Source: Phytophthora colocasiae (lineage: Eukaryota; Oomycota; Peronosporomycetes; Peronosporales; Peronosporaceae). Taken from it: 64,000 nucleotides of DNA. Shown here piece after piece: positions 49,349-59,119 of this stretch (positions are counted from its first letter, which is position 1; each line of letters opens with the position of its first letter). Where the stretch lies: NCBI GenBank assembly GCA_018806915.1, contig JAGKQI010000096.1, forward strand, positions 1,860,001 to 1,924,000, written 5' to 3'. The position numbers and the translations under genes were made by a program. The notes under the pieces are model-generated. The model ran no database searches. It was not told the origin of the DNA and was given only the letters and a program-made list of their open reading frames with translations.

Positions 49349-50959
49349 ATGCCGAAATCCCCAGAACCAAACAAGGACGCCATCGTTGGTCGTCTCCGCG
49401 CCCGCCTGGACACCATGGCCAAGTCCAGCGACGCCGACAAGTCTCTCGCCGCCCAAGTGGACTTCTACACGCAGTTCCGTTCCCTCCTAGCCATCAACGA
49501 CGCTTCCACAGGCCTTGAAGCCCTCGACAACCTCGCTCTCTCCATTGTTACTGCTGACGGGACGGTTCCTTCCGTTCTTAGTGAAGTAGTAACGCTCCTA
49601 CCCGCTCCGGACTCCATGCGATCAGGCAGTCCTCCGCCACATTCCCTCTTCAATCCGTCCTCCTCTTCCAAGCGTCCAGCCACCCGAGGCTCCTCCAAGT
49701 CCAGCCCTCCAGCCAAGAAGCAACGCACCAGCAGCTCGTCATCTCCATCTCCCGCGCCCAGCAAACTGGCTTACAAGTTTGAGTTGCCGCGCGACATTCC
49801 CAAGCCCATCAAGAACGACATTAACAAGATCCTCACGGAGGCCACCGAGCGTGGCAAGGCTCCGTTCCGTCTCGCGTATCCATGGTCCCAGCAACGCGCT
49901 TGGTACGACCCCAGCGAGTATCCCGACCTCTACCTCTCGCACTACCGTTTCTGGATGAGACACCGTTCCGTCTTCTTCGACTGCGCACTCTACGCGCCCA
50001 CCGACAAGACCGGCGCCCGGCGCAAACAGAAATCCGCCGCCGTTCAAGCTCGGCTTCGTTTCATCAGCAAGAACATCGAGACCTTCGGCTACTACGACTT
50101 CCTCGACCGTCTTGAGAACGGCACCCACGACACGCTCATGTGGTACGGGGGCAAGGCCGCCACTCACTCAGCTGCAGCCGCCAAGGCCCAGTCCGACTCC
50201 TCCGCCCCAGCTCAATCCGACCTCGCGACACTCTTCCGCCGTGACCGTTCGCGTTATGAGCGTACCGTCGCCCGCGCCCTCGACCCTCTCTCTGTGGACG
50301 AAGACGGCTACTCATCCGTCCCAGATCTTCTCGAGCAGACTCAAGCACTGGACCCCACTCGCCGACCCCATCTCCGCCTCTCCGACGTTGCTTTGGCTCG
50401 TATCGTGCTCGACGTCAACGGAGGATCCCCTCCGACCGCAAGTTGGGTTGGCAACCGGTCCAGCGGCGTCTGGAAGCGCCTCCTCTCCGACCGTACCCTC
50501 CGTCCCGTCCAGATCGACGTGGCCAAAAGCGTCCTGAACGGCACGCACACCGTGGACTTCGACGACAAGCCGTTCAAGCTCTCCGATCAAGGAGACGACG
50601 ACTCCGATTACGAAGACGAAGACACGGGAGAGCACACGATTCTTCCTCCGTCCCCGCCCATCGACGGAGCTTACCCAGCCGAAGACTCCGACCAAGAAGA
50701 AGACTCCGACGAAGAACAAGAGGACCCTTCTCAAGAAGATGAAGAAGAAGACGAAGACAAGGAGACCAGCGACGGCCCCGACGACGACAAGTCCAGCGAT
50801 TACCACGGCTCCGACGAAGACACAAGCCTCTGCTCCACCAAGAAGGACGACAAGTCCAAGAAGACTTCCCGACAAGAAGGAAGACAAGCTTCCAAGAAGT
50901 CGTCCCCGAAGACAAGAAGCCTCGTCCGAGTCGAAGAAGACGGGCGGCTCACCATCTAG
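49349..50959 (+). CDS. Gypsy-B antisense ORF, 536 residues, unknown nuclear-like protein
   Basis: ATG 49349 in a favourable context (CCGCCACCATGCC), stop TAG at 50957-50959, uninterrupted. Residues 1-85 are helical and charged; 90-135 are Ser/Pro-rich with a basic KKQRTSSSSS patch. From about 140 to 400 the sequence looks folded: YKFELPRDIPKPIKNDINKI, WSQQRAWYDPSEYPDLYLSH, RFWMRHRSVFFDCALYAPTD and KRLLSDRTLRPVQIDVAKS. The last 130 residues are highly acidic, ending in a Lys/Ser-rich tail. There is no zinc knuckle, protease or polymerase motif. It runs against the element and converges on the end of pol. The opposite-strand reading here is a low-complexity hydrophobic shadow. Confidence 0.6.
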   Translation: MPKSPEPNKDAIVGRLRARLDTMAKSSDADKSLAAQVDFYTQFRSLLAINDASTGLEALDNLALSIVTADGTVPSVLSEVVTLLPAPDSMRSGSPPPHSLFNPSSSSKRPATRGSSKSSPPAKKQRTSSSSSPSPAPSKLAYKFELPRDIPKPIKNDINKILTEATERGKAPFRLAYPWSQQRAWYDPSEYPDLYLSHYRFWMRHRSVFFDCALYAPTDKTGARRKQKSAAVQARLRFISKNIETFGYYDFLDRLENGTHDTLMWYGGKAATHSAAAAKAQSDSSAPAQSDLATLFRRDRSRYERTVARALDPLSVDEDGYSSVPDLLEQTQALDPTRRPHLRLSDVALARIVLDVNGGSPPTASWVGNRSSGVWKRLLSDRTLRPVQIDVAKSVLNGTHTVDFDDKPFKLSDQGDDDSDYEDEDTGEHTILPPSPPIDGAYPAEDSDQEEDSDEEQEDPSQEDEEEDEDKETSDGPDDDKSSDYHGSDEDTSLCSTKKDDKSKKTSRQEGRQASKKSSPKTRSLVRVEEDGRLTI

Positions 50960-51183
50960 CACCACCGCCGCTTCTCCCGCAGCCTCGCCTTCCACCAAGT
51001 AACATCCACCTTCTCGCGCGTCAATCAGCTCTCTCTCTTCCGGGTTCCTCTTTCGTAACAGCGTCACTAATCTCTTAATCCAACATGCAATTTCACATTC
51101 CAACCGTTCCCCTCAAGCGTTCCGTTCTCTTCACCGTTCTTTAGCTTCCATTTTAGCGTTGGGTATTGCAGGTACCAGGCCCG
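50960..51183. other. Spacer between antisense ORF and pol end
   Basis: Convergent 3' ends; no gene. Pyrimidine-rich on the plus strand. Confidence 0.4.
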
Positions 51184-52089
51184 CTAAGCCAGCAGTAAGT
51201 CGTCCTCGTTGGCGTCAGCATTAGCCTCCTCCAACCGAGGACTCCGGCGCCACTCTGGCAAACCCTTCTTTCTTCGTTCCGCCTGCTCATAGGCGTCCAC
51301 TAGGGGACGGTACTCAGGCATGAGCTCCGACCTAGGGACCCAAAACGTCTCGTAGCTCGTCGTCAACACTAAGTACTCGACCACTCTGTCCTCTGTACGC
51401 TTCGCCACCACTTCGAGTAACGGAGAGTCTACTCCTGCGAGAACGGTATCGCTCCCGGCGACAGTTAATCGTTCCGCGAAGCTAGAATGGGGCAAATCTT
51501 CTTCCTCCAAAGGTCCGTCCTCCGCAGGTTCTCCGTCCCCTCCTATCCCTTCGGGGACCTCGTCCAGGAACGGACGCGTCCACTTGCCACGGTACTTCTT
51601 CATGCGGTTCACATTGACCGTGACTACCCGGCTCGGATGTGTAGGGATAGCAACCCGGTACGCATTGTCATTCACTTTCTCGACAACACGGTACGGTCCG
51701 TGCCATGCAAACGCTAGTTTCTTCGTCCGTGCCTCACCTCGCTTCGCCCTGAACAACTGGAACACCCACACTGGGTCGCCGTCCTCGTAAACCACCGGCA
51801 CTTGACCGTCTAACCGACGCTCATGATGGTCCTGGGCCTTCACCAACTGACGCTCCACCAGGAGCCGCGAGTTTCTCAGGGAACGGTGGAGTTCCTGACG
51901 GTACAGTGCCACCTCGTCACTTTTCCATTTCTTCCCAAATTCAAAATGCCACATCCAAAGGCAACACAGGGTCACGACCATACAACGAGAAGAAAGGAGA
52001 GTCGCCCAACGCCTCATGGTAGGCCGTTCTATAGGCGAATAGCACTCTAGGGAGGTACAAATCCCAGTCCGTCTGTGCCTCGTTGACAT
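51184..52089 (-). pseudogene. Gypsy-B integrase C-terminal part
   Basis: Reads sensibly from about 51960 downward: WHFEFGKKWKSDEVALYRQE, then EDGDPVWVFQLFRAKRGEAR, FAWHGPYRVVEKVNDNAYRV and VVTVNVNRMKKYRGKW. This is the C-terminal integrase domain with the GPYRV motif typical of gypsy elements. A polar tail (VPRSELMPEYRPLVDAYEQA) ends in TAG at 51184. The first 45 codons of this frame are out of register with pol. Confidence 0.75.
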
Positions 52090-52342
52090 GCATCCTTAGC
52101 ATGCCCAGTAGTGTTCCGTTGAACCGTTCCACTAACCCCTGGGTCTGGGGATGGTACGCAGCCCCAAACAACTTCTTAATCCCCAAGATCTGGTAGAAGG
52201 ACTTCGCGATCTCCGACGTGAAATTCGACCCTTGGTCACTCAGCAACCGTGACGGCACACCGTGCCGCGCGACCACTCCATTAATCATCGCTTCCACAAA
52301 AGTCATGAGTCCAACCGTTCTACCGCGAACGCTTCCGCCCAT
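51941..52342 (-). pseudogene. Gypsy-B integrase core, second frame
   Basis: Contains the second catalytic Asp in SRLLSDQGSNFTSE, the HPQTQG turn and the catalytic Glu in LVERFNGTLL, then WDLYLPRVLFAYRTAYHEAL. It joins the next frame near 51945-51960 by an indel. About 52300-52370 a third frame carries the stretch that links it to the first catalytic Asp (KYILVFVDYFTRWAEAFAV). Confidence 0.8.
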
Positions 52343-52364
52343 CGCGTGAAGTAGTCCACAAACA

Positions 52365-53267
52365 CTAGGATATACTTGTTCCTTCTCTCGGTCCTGGTAA
52401 CGGTCCCACGGCGTCGACCACTAACAGCGAGAACGGTCCGTTAAGGTCCGTTACCGGCATCCTTTGCATCTGGCCAGCTCTCCACGGTCTAGCCCCTTTA
52501 CCGCTCCCACAAGTATTGCATTCCCGCACGTACTCCGCTACGTCCTTCCTCCATCCTGGCCAGAACGCGTGTCTCCTCACCTTCTCTAGCGTCTTCGTCA
52601 GGCCCAAGTGCGACGACAAGACGTCCGCATGACAGTAGTGGAGGACGGTTTCCATGTAAGGCACGGGGACCACTGGCACGGTCAACGACCGTGCTGGCCC
52701 CACCCGGGCGGGTAAATTAACACGCCGTGTCAACATGCCGTCCTCGACAGCGTATCTAGGCCCCATCTGTACTACACGAGCACGCAGGTACGGATCAAGC
52801 GGAAGCGCTCCGTCCTTCAGGTAGGCCACCAAAGCTCGCACCCACGAAATTTTCTGCTGTTCGGCCACGAACTGGTCGCGGTTCAGACCGAACCTATCCA
52901 GAGGAGACCTCGCGCGTTCTCCATCCTGCCCAACCTCAGCTTCCTCCCTCAACTCCTCGTGCGGCGGATCGTCTACGTGTCCGTCCGCCTGCTCTCCTAC
53001 TGCCGCTCCGTCCATTTCATCGAAATCCTGCTCACCGTCCTTCTGCTCACCGTCCTCTGTCCCCCCGTAGTCAACATCACCGTCCACCTGTACGGCTCCT
53101 CGACTGAAGGCGGAAGCGCGTCTCCGTCTTCCGGATTCAGCAGGTCCTGTATCGTCAGAGCAGCCACTCGTCCCCTTGGCAGCCTCGAGAGACCATCCAC
53201 GTGACCTAGCGATGCCCCAGGCTTGTGATGAACCTGGAACTGCAGGCTCGACAGCTCCATCGCCCAC
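52365..53267 (-). pseudogene. Gypsy-B linker and integrase N-terminus
   Basis: Reads sensibly from about 53100 downward: an acidic linker, then WVRALVAYLKDGALPLDPYL, the integrase HHCC finger (HYCHADVLSSHLG ... CNTCGSGKG) and the first catalytic Asp in LLVVDAVGPLPG. The frame ends shortly after in a stop; the core continues in other frames. Confidence 0.8.
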
Positions 53268-55126
53268 CGTGCCAGCTTAGCGTTCGAGGTACGGTTCCCA
53301 GGACTGAAGATCCACTTCAGTGCCTGGTGGTCCGTGAACAGATCAAACTCGCGCCGATCCAGGTAGCAGCGGAACTTCCTAGTCGCCCATACTACTCCCC
53401 AGCACTCGATCTCAGAGATGCCGTCTTGGTTATTTATCCAGTTCTTTTGCGACCCCGTGAGCAACTTGCTAGCATAGGAGACGGCACGGTCACGACCGTC
53501 CACTTCTTGCATGAGGCACGCTCCCACAGCGTACCGTGACGAGTCGACATACAACTTGAACCGCTTCTGACTGTCCGGGTACACCAGAATCGGTGGCTTC
53601 ATAAGGGCACGTTTGAGCTGCCTAAAGGCAGACTCACAGTCCTCCGTCCACACGAACGGTGCATCCTTTACTTTCAACCGTTCCAAGGGCGCCGAAATCG
53701 AGGCGTACCCCGGGATGTAGCGTCGAAAGTAGCTAGTCAGTCCGAGAAACGAGCGGATCCCATGTAAGTCCACTGGTCTCCTCACATTCAGCACGGCCTT
53801 CACCTTCTCGGGGTTAGGAAGGACGCCCGAGGGCGTGACGATGTGTCCTAGGAACGCCACTTGGCTCCGTCCCCAGTGACACTTCTTCATTTTGAGCTTG
53901 AAGCCCGCCTCCCTTAACCTCGTCAAGACTTGACGAACGCGTAACAGGTGCGTCGGGAAGTCCTTGCTGAACACTACGCAATCGTCCAAATAAACTAGGC
54001 ACACTCGCCACTTCAAATCCACTAGGACCGTCTCCATCAACCGTTCGAACGCGGGTACAGCGTTACAGAGGCCAAAAGGCATAACGAGCCATTCGAAGAG
54101 GCCGTATTTGCACGTGAAAGCCGTCTTTGATACACTGTCCAGCGCCATCGGTACGTTCCAATACCCGGATGCGATGTCCATGGTCGAAAACAACTGGGCA
54201 CCCCCGAGCACGTCCAAAATATCATCGATCAACGGCATCGGGTAACAGTCCTTCACCGTTACTGCGTTCAACTTGCGATAATCTATACAGAATCGGATAC
54301 CACCGTCCGGTTTCCTTATCATGAGAACAGGGCTAGCCCATGGACTGTTCGATGGACGGATCAGTCCCGCGTCCAAATACTGCTGTATTTCCGCTTCCAT
54401 CACCTCTCCTTCCGCTACTGATACACGGTACGGTTGCTGTTTGATGGGCCGACTATCGCCCGTGTCAATCTCGAAGTGTAGCAGTTCCGTCCGTCCCGGC
54501 ATCGCCGAAGACTCGACAAACAGGTCACTGAAGTTGTCCAGCTCTGCTTCAAATATTCGCTTCTGTTCCTCCGTCAACCTCGACTGCGAAAAGTCAGCCT
54601 TGATCGTGGCTTTGTCAGGCGGCACTTCCGGCCGAGATTTCCGTTCCTTCTCAGCAATCTGATCTTCAAGCGCTCCTGTCACGGACTGCACTCGATCGTC
54701 CGTTTCTGTTGTCTCCGGGTTCCTCGGTACCGCTCCATCCTTCGTCTGCATCTGGCCGAAAGCCGACTCCGGAACGACCGAAGCGCACGCAACCGGCGTA
54801 CCACGGCGAATCCACCGTTCCTCTGTAGATGCGTTACAGACTTCAACTATGACTTGACTGTCCTCCACAGTACTCAACGAGTGCGCCACACACAGTGTAG
54901 GGGGAAGGGATACAGCGCCTTCAATGAGCACCGTAGCCTTTTCCTCCGGTGTCCCTACTAACTTTGCCATGACTAAAGCCTGTCCTTTAGGCGGCAGGCG
55001 TATTGACTTCACCATCGTCGCCATGTAAGCGTCCTGTACAACCATACCCCAAGGGGCAACACCTCGCCTGAGTCCTAAGCAGGAGCTGACGCTCAGCCAC
55101 ATCAATGACCGCTCCGAACGCTCCAA
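52997..55126 (-). CDS. Gypsy-B reverse transcriptase and RNase H
   Basis: The largest intact pol block. RT motifs: FEIDTGDSRPIKQQPYRVSV, IRFCIDYRKLNAVTVKDCYP, TMDIASGYWNVPM, WLVMPFGLCNAVPAFERLM and the catalytic VCLVYLDDCVVFSKDFPTHL, then FLGHIVTPSGV. RNase H follows: FKLYVDSSRYAVGACLMQ, EIECWGVVWATRKFRCYL, FTDHQALKWIF and HVDGLSRLP. The first 25 codons and the last 40 are out of register with pol. Key acidic residues of both domains are present. Confidence 0.87.
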   Translation of the reverse strand: MERSERSLMWLSVSSCLGLRRGVAPWGMVVQDAYMATMVKSIRLPPKGQALVMAKLVGTPEEKATVLIEGAVSLPPTLCVAHSLSTVEDSQVIVEVCNASTEERWIRRGTPVACASVVPESAFGQMQTKDGAVPRNPETTETDDRVQSVTGALEDQIAEKERKSRPEVPPDKATIKADFSQSRLTEEQKRIFEAELDNFSDLFVESSAMPGRTELLHFEIDTGDSRPIKQQPYRVSVAEGEVMEAEIQQYLDAGLIRPSNSPWASPVLMIRKPDGGIRFCIDYRKLNAVTVKDCYPMPLIDDILDVLGGAQLFSTMDIASGYWNVPMALDSVSKTAFTCKYGLFEWLVMPFGLCNAVPAFERLMETVLVDLKWRVCLVYLDDCVVFSKDFPTHLLRVRQVLTRLREAGFKLKMKKCHWGRSQVAFLGHIVTPSGVLPNPEKVKAVLNVRRPVDLHGIRSFLGLTSYFRRYIPGYASISAPLERLKVKDAPFVWTEDCESAFRQLKRALMKPPILVYPDSQKRFKLYVDSSRYAVGACLMQEVDGRDRAVSYASKLLTGSQKNWINNQDGISEIECWGVVWATRKFRCYLDRREFDLFTDHQALKWIFSPGNRTSNAKLARWAMELSSLQFQVHHKPGASLGHVDGLSRLPRGRVAALTIQDLLNPEDGDALPPSVEEPYRWTVMLTTGGQRTVSRRTVSRISMKWTERQ

Positions 55127-55241
55127 GAGCGTCTACCCCCAGGATGGCGTCTACATGCAACTGATCCGCGACTACCAAACTCAGCGAAATCTCCGCACTT
55201 CCCATTCGTAACGACAAACTCGCCCACCCTCGGATCTTCAA
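54987..55241 (-). pseudogene. Gypsy-B protease C-terminal part
   Basis: Short frame linking protease to RT: KIRGWASLSLRMGSAEISLS then DAILGVDALGAFGAVIDV, the second half of a retropepsin with the usual ILG-D segment. One-base changes at about 55244 and 55080 move the frame in and out. Confidence 0.7.
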
Positions 55242-56869
55242 CTGATGTCCGAGGAGCTCTTGACCGATCCTTCGTACGGCTTCAGCGTCCTCGTTGACCG
55301 TCCTAGCCGCTTCAGCACACGGCTATCTACCAAACTCAGTGTAGCTCCCGTATCCACGAGTAAGCGAGAAGGCAAACACTCAATAAATCCACTTGATAAC
55401 GCTTCGAAGTTCCTAACAGCACACACCACGCGTCGACCGTCTTCAACCACAGTACATACTTCCATTTCATCCATGTCTTCCTCCGACACGCCGAAACCGT
55501 CCGGCATCTCTACCGTGACAACCTCAACAAGGCCCGGGCGAGGGGGAGGCGCAACCGTTCCAGGCGGCGGTCCCACCACGTCCACGTAGCTTACCACATC
55601 TTCATCACTCAGCAGCAGTTCAGCATTCATCAACACCTCTGCGTACGGTCTAAACATGGCCTCGAAGTCAATCTCAGGACGCTGCCGACCTCGTCTCTTA
55701 GCAGCAATCTCCGGGTCCTCTCTTACTTCTCTCTGTTCTATCAGTTTCTCCCAAATGATCGTCGCGTTCTTGTCGTAATATTCCATAGTCGTCGCTTCTA
55801 ACCGTCCCCAATCCAAATTCCGAACGCTCCTGGAGGCAGCGACCACCTTCGCTAGTTTCTCCAGTTTGATCAGGTCCGCCTTCGGAACTTTATCACGCAA
55901 CGGAGTGATTTCCTGTTGGAAGGCTTCCTTCAGGAACAAGTACACTGCACGTTGGACCACGGTCCTCGCCAAAGTAGGTGAAACGACGACACGGTTCCTC
56001 AGGACGGACTCCGGCTTCGTAGCCACAGTCCCGGCACTCGGCACTTGGACGGACGCCGCGAAGTCCTCTAGCTGCGACAAGATATTAGCACTGACTTCCT
56101 CTTCCGTAGTAGATCCGGCCTTTGGACTCGCGCCTCGCTCTCTAAATGGTTTAGGTTTCCGTGCGCTGGGTTCCTTTAACACCGTTCGTCCCACTACCTG
56201 CACGACTGACGACTTGAAATCGCGGTTAGCACGCTTGGCTTCTCCGGTCTTCTCGAGCGTCTCGCGGAACCATCCCTGCCAGTACTCAGGCGAATCACCG
56301 CCTTCAGGGGACGCTCGCCGAGTACGCTCGACTACGTCGAGCGGGAAGTCCAATAGAGAGGACAGTTCCTCGGTAGAGGGCTCTCGTAAAGATGCTGCGT
56401 TCAACCGTATCCGTTCCATAGTATCAGCTTCATCCAAAGGGTGCAAACGATCCTCAATTTCTTTTTCGTATTCTTCTGACTCGCTGAAAATCTCCGTTCC
56501 ATCCTGGTCACCAGGCGTCCCTTCACGATCCCTAGACTCGAGAGCCTCAAGCTCCGCGTCCGTGAACAAGCAGTCTGTAGGGTGTTCCGCGGGTGACACG
56601 ACGTCCGCTCCGTCCCCTACCTCGGCCCGTTCCGTTACTGAATCCGCTCGCTCCTCGACTTCGGCACCAGAGGCGTCGAAGAGGTCGAATGACAACCCCT
56701 CATCTGACAGTTCGTCGTCCTCGAGTACTTCCTCTTCCAGTAGGCCGTCTTCGACAGCCTCTTCCAACGTGTAGGCGGGCTCCGCCGACTCACGGGTCGC
56801 TTTACCACCCGCTTCTACCTCATCGACGAACCGCACTGTCTTCTTTCGACGTTCACCGTTCTCTTCCAC
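55238..56869 (-). CDS. Gypsy-B spacer protein and protease N-terminus
   Basis: 543-codon frame. The first 400 residues are acidic and helical without a recognised domain (KKTVRFVDEVEAG, EYWQGWFRETLEKTGEAKRA). Near the end is the aspartic protease active site SRLLVDTGATLSLVDSRVLK. The frame then runs out by an apparent one-base deletion. The 302-codon plus-strand frame opposite this region is a Ser-rich shadow. Confidence 0.75.
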   Translation of the reverse strand: MEENGERRKKTVRFVDEVEAGGKATRESAEPAYTLEEAVEDGLLEEEVLEDDELSDEGLSFDLFDASGAEVEERADSVTERAEVGDGADVVSPAEHPTDCLFTDAELEALESRDREGTPGDQDGTEIFSESEEYEKEIEDRLHPLDEADTMERIRLNAASLREPSTEELSSLLDFPLDVVERTRRASPEGGDSPEYWQGWFRETLEKTGEAKRANRDFKSSVVQVVGRTVLKEPSARKPKPFRERGASPKAGSTTEEEVSANILSQLEDFAASVQVPSAGTVATKPESVLRNRVVVSPTLARTVVQRAVYLFLKEAFQQEITPLRDKVPKADLIKLEKLAKVVAASRSVRNLDWGRLEATTMEYYDKNATIIWEKLIEQREVREDPEIAAKRRGRQRPEIDFEAMFRPYAEVLMNAELLLSDEDVVSYVDVVGPPPGTVAPPPRPGLVEVVTVEMPDGFGVSEEDMDEMEVCTVVEDGRRVVCAVRNFEALSSGFIECLPSRLLVDTGATLSLVDSRVLKRLGRSTRTLKPYEGSVKSSSDIS

Positions 56870-57124
56870 ACGGGCGTCTTCCTTTCTCTCCGTTCCTTTT
56901 CTTCAATCTTCATTTTCTTCTTTTGTCTCTTTTTCTGCATTCCGCGCGGTTTTCACCGTCCCTCGCGGCTTCTTCTTTTTCTTCTTTTTCTCGTTCATCT
57001 CACTCTCCGTCACCACGGCAACCGTCTTCTCTTTCCCGAATTCCTCCTCAGCACGGTCACCGTTCGAGCCATTCGCCAGACAAGAGGAAGGAGTGGCTCG
57101 CTCCTCCCCTTCCTCACGTCCCCG
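56870..57124. other. Spacer between Gypsy-B gag and pro frames
   Basis: About 255 bp, Lys/Glu-rich in one minus-strand frame; probably part of the Gag-Pol junction rather than a gene. Confidence 0.35.
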
Positions 57125-59119
57125 TCAATCCCTAGGGGCCGCAGGCTGGGCCATCGATCCAGCCGCCAATCCTTTCAAGGCAGCGATCGTCGGACACTGG
57201 GCCACTGGATGACCGTTCTCTCCACAGAAGTAGCACCTGAACCCTTGAGCGTTAGAGGGAGCTCCGTTCCGTCCTCCTAGTTGACCTCCATTATAAGGGA
57301 GCTCACACTCAGCTGCAACGTGACCATACTGATTACACTTCCGGCAAGTCATCGTCCTTCTCATACATGTAGCACGACCATGTCCCCTGTAGTAACATCG
57401 GCCACACACCGGTTCACCTTCCTGCGTACGGGTATCTCCCGCCATCCTGATTCCACGATAGCTTCTGTTTCCGTCCCCAGTCGCAGGAGCGTTCCCTGCG
57501 GTAGTGGCAGCTACGGTCAGTGACCGTCCTCGAGGTGACGAAGGTCTAGCCTTGCGCTCGTCCATGAGTTGCTGCTGCCAAAGCTGCTGCTGGGCCATGA
57601 ACGTCTGCAACTGCTGAGTTAATGCGTCCACCGCGGACGACGAATGACCGTTCTTGTTACTCTCTGGAGCTCCGTCCGAGAACTCCTCGTCTTCCTCACT
57701 AGGCCGATGCATGTCCTTCGACATCAACCACTCACACGCCTCGGGAATGTCGCGGGCTGGGCTTGAATCCAAGGCAGCCAGCATCCGACGGTTCCTGAGA
57801 CCTCGACGGAACAGTTTGTACCGCATCTGCGGGTTCGGATAGTCGAGCGAGTCGCACAAGTCCGTGACTCGATCGCCCCACTCTTCCACCGATTCACCCC
57901 TCTGTCTCTTGGTAGTGTGCAATCGATCCCATAGTTCGTCAGCCGTCCTACTCAGGAATTGGTTGTGAAAGCGAACCCTGAGGGTGGCGAACGTTTTGAT
58001 CCTGGAGTTGCTCCACCACCGTTCCGCCTCTCTTCCTTTCAGCTTCTGACGGAACACCAACAACCGTTCTCGGTCGGGCAACTGTCCTGTGTGCGCCTCG
58101 AACAGCTCCCAGAAGTCACGCGCCTTCTCCACCGTGGCCGTGTCTGAATAGAACATAGGCAACACCTTCATCACGTTCGACATCTTCTGCGTCAGGTCGT
58201 AGATCCTGGGCGGCGGAGGCGGTCTAGGAACGCCATACCCACCACCGTACTGTCCATAAGCTCCAGGGGGAGGCCCAACTAACACTAGTTGCCCTCCCAA
58301 CACAGTCCTCGTCGGCACAGGAGGGACAGTAGGCTGTCTCCATCCTTGCGTCGGCGCAGCGTACGCTGTCCGAGGGACGCTCGTCTGGGTTCCAGCCAGG
58401 GATGGCCCCCGAGACACGCTCGTACGAAGAGGCGCTTGTCTAGGTGTACCCACTGGTTGGGTCGCAGGCGACTGAACGCCTATAGGAGTCGTTATTCCGG
58501 GCAGCGGTTCGGTCATCGGCGGGGCCGACGACGCAGCAGTCACCGCAGACCGGAGCGGTACGTCCTGCTGATCCCACGCGAACGGCGCAGCCGCCTCCGT
58601 CTTCACCTCATACGGGTCCTCGCTCAGTGTTCCCCAACCCCATCCAAGGGGACGGTCCGTGCGACGCTTCTCCGTTCCCGTGTATCTCGAGATAAACCCA
58701 GTAGGCGTCCTCATAGGGACTTCTTCGACCACTTCCTCCTTCATCACCGGTTCTTCCGTAGGGTACATCATGTGTGCACGTTCATAGGCGTCGTAGTCCG
58801 GGTAACCTTCATACATCTGCTGACCAGCGTACAGAGCTGCCAACCGTGCCGAACCATACACCGGATTCATCAATGGAGCGCTCGGGACCGTGCTCTCCAC
58901 GGTCGGCTCCTCCGTTACTTCTTCCCTCTCGTCTTCCTCGTCGGCGGGTTCCGGCTCGTCCGGCTTCTCTTCCTCATCGCCGGCGTCAGCACCAGCCGTC
59001 AGGAGATCATCTCTCAACTCCTGCCTCAACGTCTCGCGACCAGCGGCCGTGCTGACTCCCACCGACGGTTCATCATCTTCTTCTTGCTTCTGCTCTCTTC
59101 TCCAGGCTAAGCGGGGCAT
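57125..59119 (-). CDS. Gypsy-B Gag
   Basis: 664 codons from ATG 59119; the frame is open further upstream without an ATG. A long acidic, then Pro/Gly/Tyr-rich N-terminal region (about 310 residues) precedes the capsid: VMKVLPMFYSDTATVEKARD, GREAERWWSNSRIKTFATLR, FLSRTADELWDRLHTTKRQR and YKLFRRGLRNRRMLAALDS. A Gln-rich helix and linker follow. There are three zinc knuckles: CGRCYYRGHGRATC, CRKCNQYGHVAAEC and CYFCGENGHPVAQC. The frame is intact, unlike pol. Confidence 0.88.
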   Translation of the reverse strand: MPRLAWRREQKQEEDDEPSVGVSTAAGRETLRQELRDDLLTAGADAGDEEEKPDEPEPADEEDEREEVTEEPTVESTVPSAPLMNPVYGSARLAALYAGQQMYEGYPDYDAYERAHMMYPTEEPVMKEEVVEEVPMRTPTGFISRYTGTEKRRTDRPLGWGWGTLSEDPYEVKTEAAAPFAWDQQDVPLRSAVTAASSAPPMTEPLPGITTPIGVQSPATQPVGTPRQAPLRTSVSRGPSLAGTQTSVPRTAYAAPTQGWRQPTVPPVPTRTVLGGQLVLVGPPPGAYGQYGGGYGVPRPPPPPRIYDLTQKMSNVMKVLPMFYSDTATVEKARDFWELFEAHTGQLPDRERLLVFRQKLKGREAERWWSNSRIKTFATLRVRFHNQFLSRTADELWDRLHTTKRQRGESVEEWGDRVTDLCDSLDYPNPQMRYKLFRRGLRNRRMLAALDSSPARDIPEACEWLMSKDMHRPSEEDEEFSDGAPESNKNGHSSSAVDALTQQLQTFMAQQQLWQQQLMDERKARPSSPRGRSLTVAATTAGNAPATGDGNRSYRGIRMAGDTRTQEGEPVCGRCYYRGHGRATCMRRTMTCRKCNQYGHVAAECELPYNGGQLGGRNGAPSNAQGFRCYFCGENGHPVAQCPTIAALKGLAAGSMAQPAAPRD

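Noticed and set aside
50312..51103. 263-codon hydrophobic minus-strand frame opposite the antisense ORF
   Set aside because: Its hydrophobic run is the mirror of the acidic tail of the plus-strand ORF, and it starts and ends without regard to any domain.
55866..56774. 302-codon Ser-rich plus-strand frame opposite the Gypsy-B spacer-protease frame
   Set aside because: It mirrors the acidic GAG/GAC-rich sense reading, is low in complexity, and the sense frame contains the protease motif.
58289..59110. 273-codon Arg-rich plus-strand frame
   Set aside because: It lies entirely opposite the Gypsy-B Gag, which has clear capsid and zinc-knuckle motifs.
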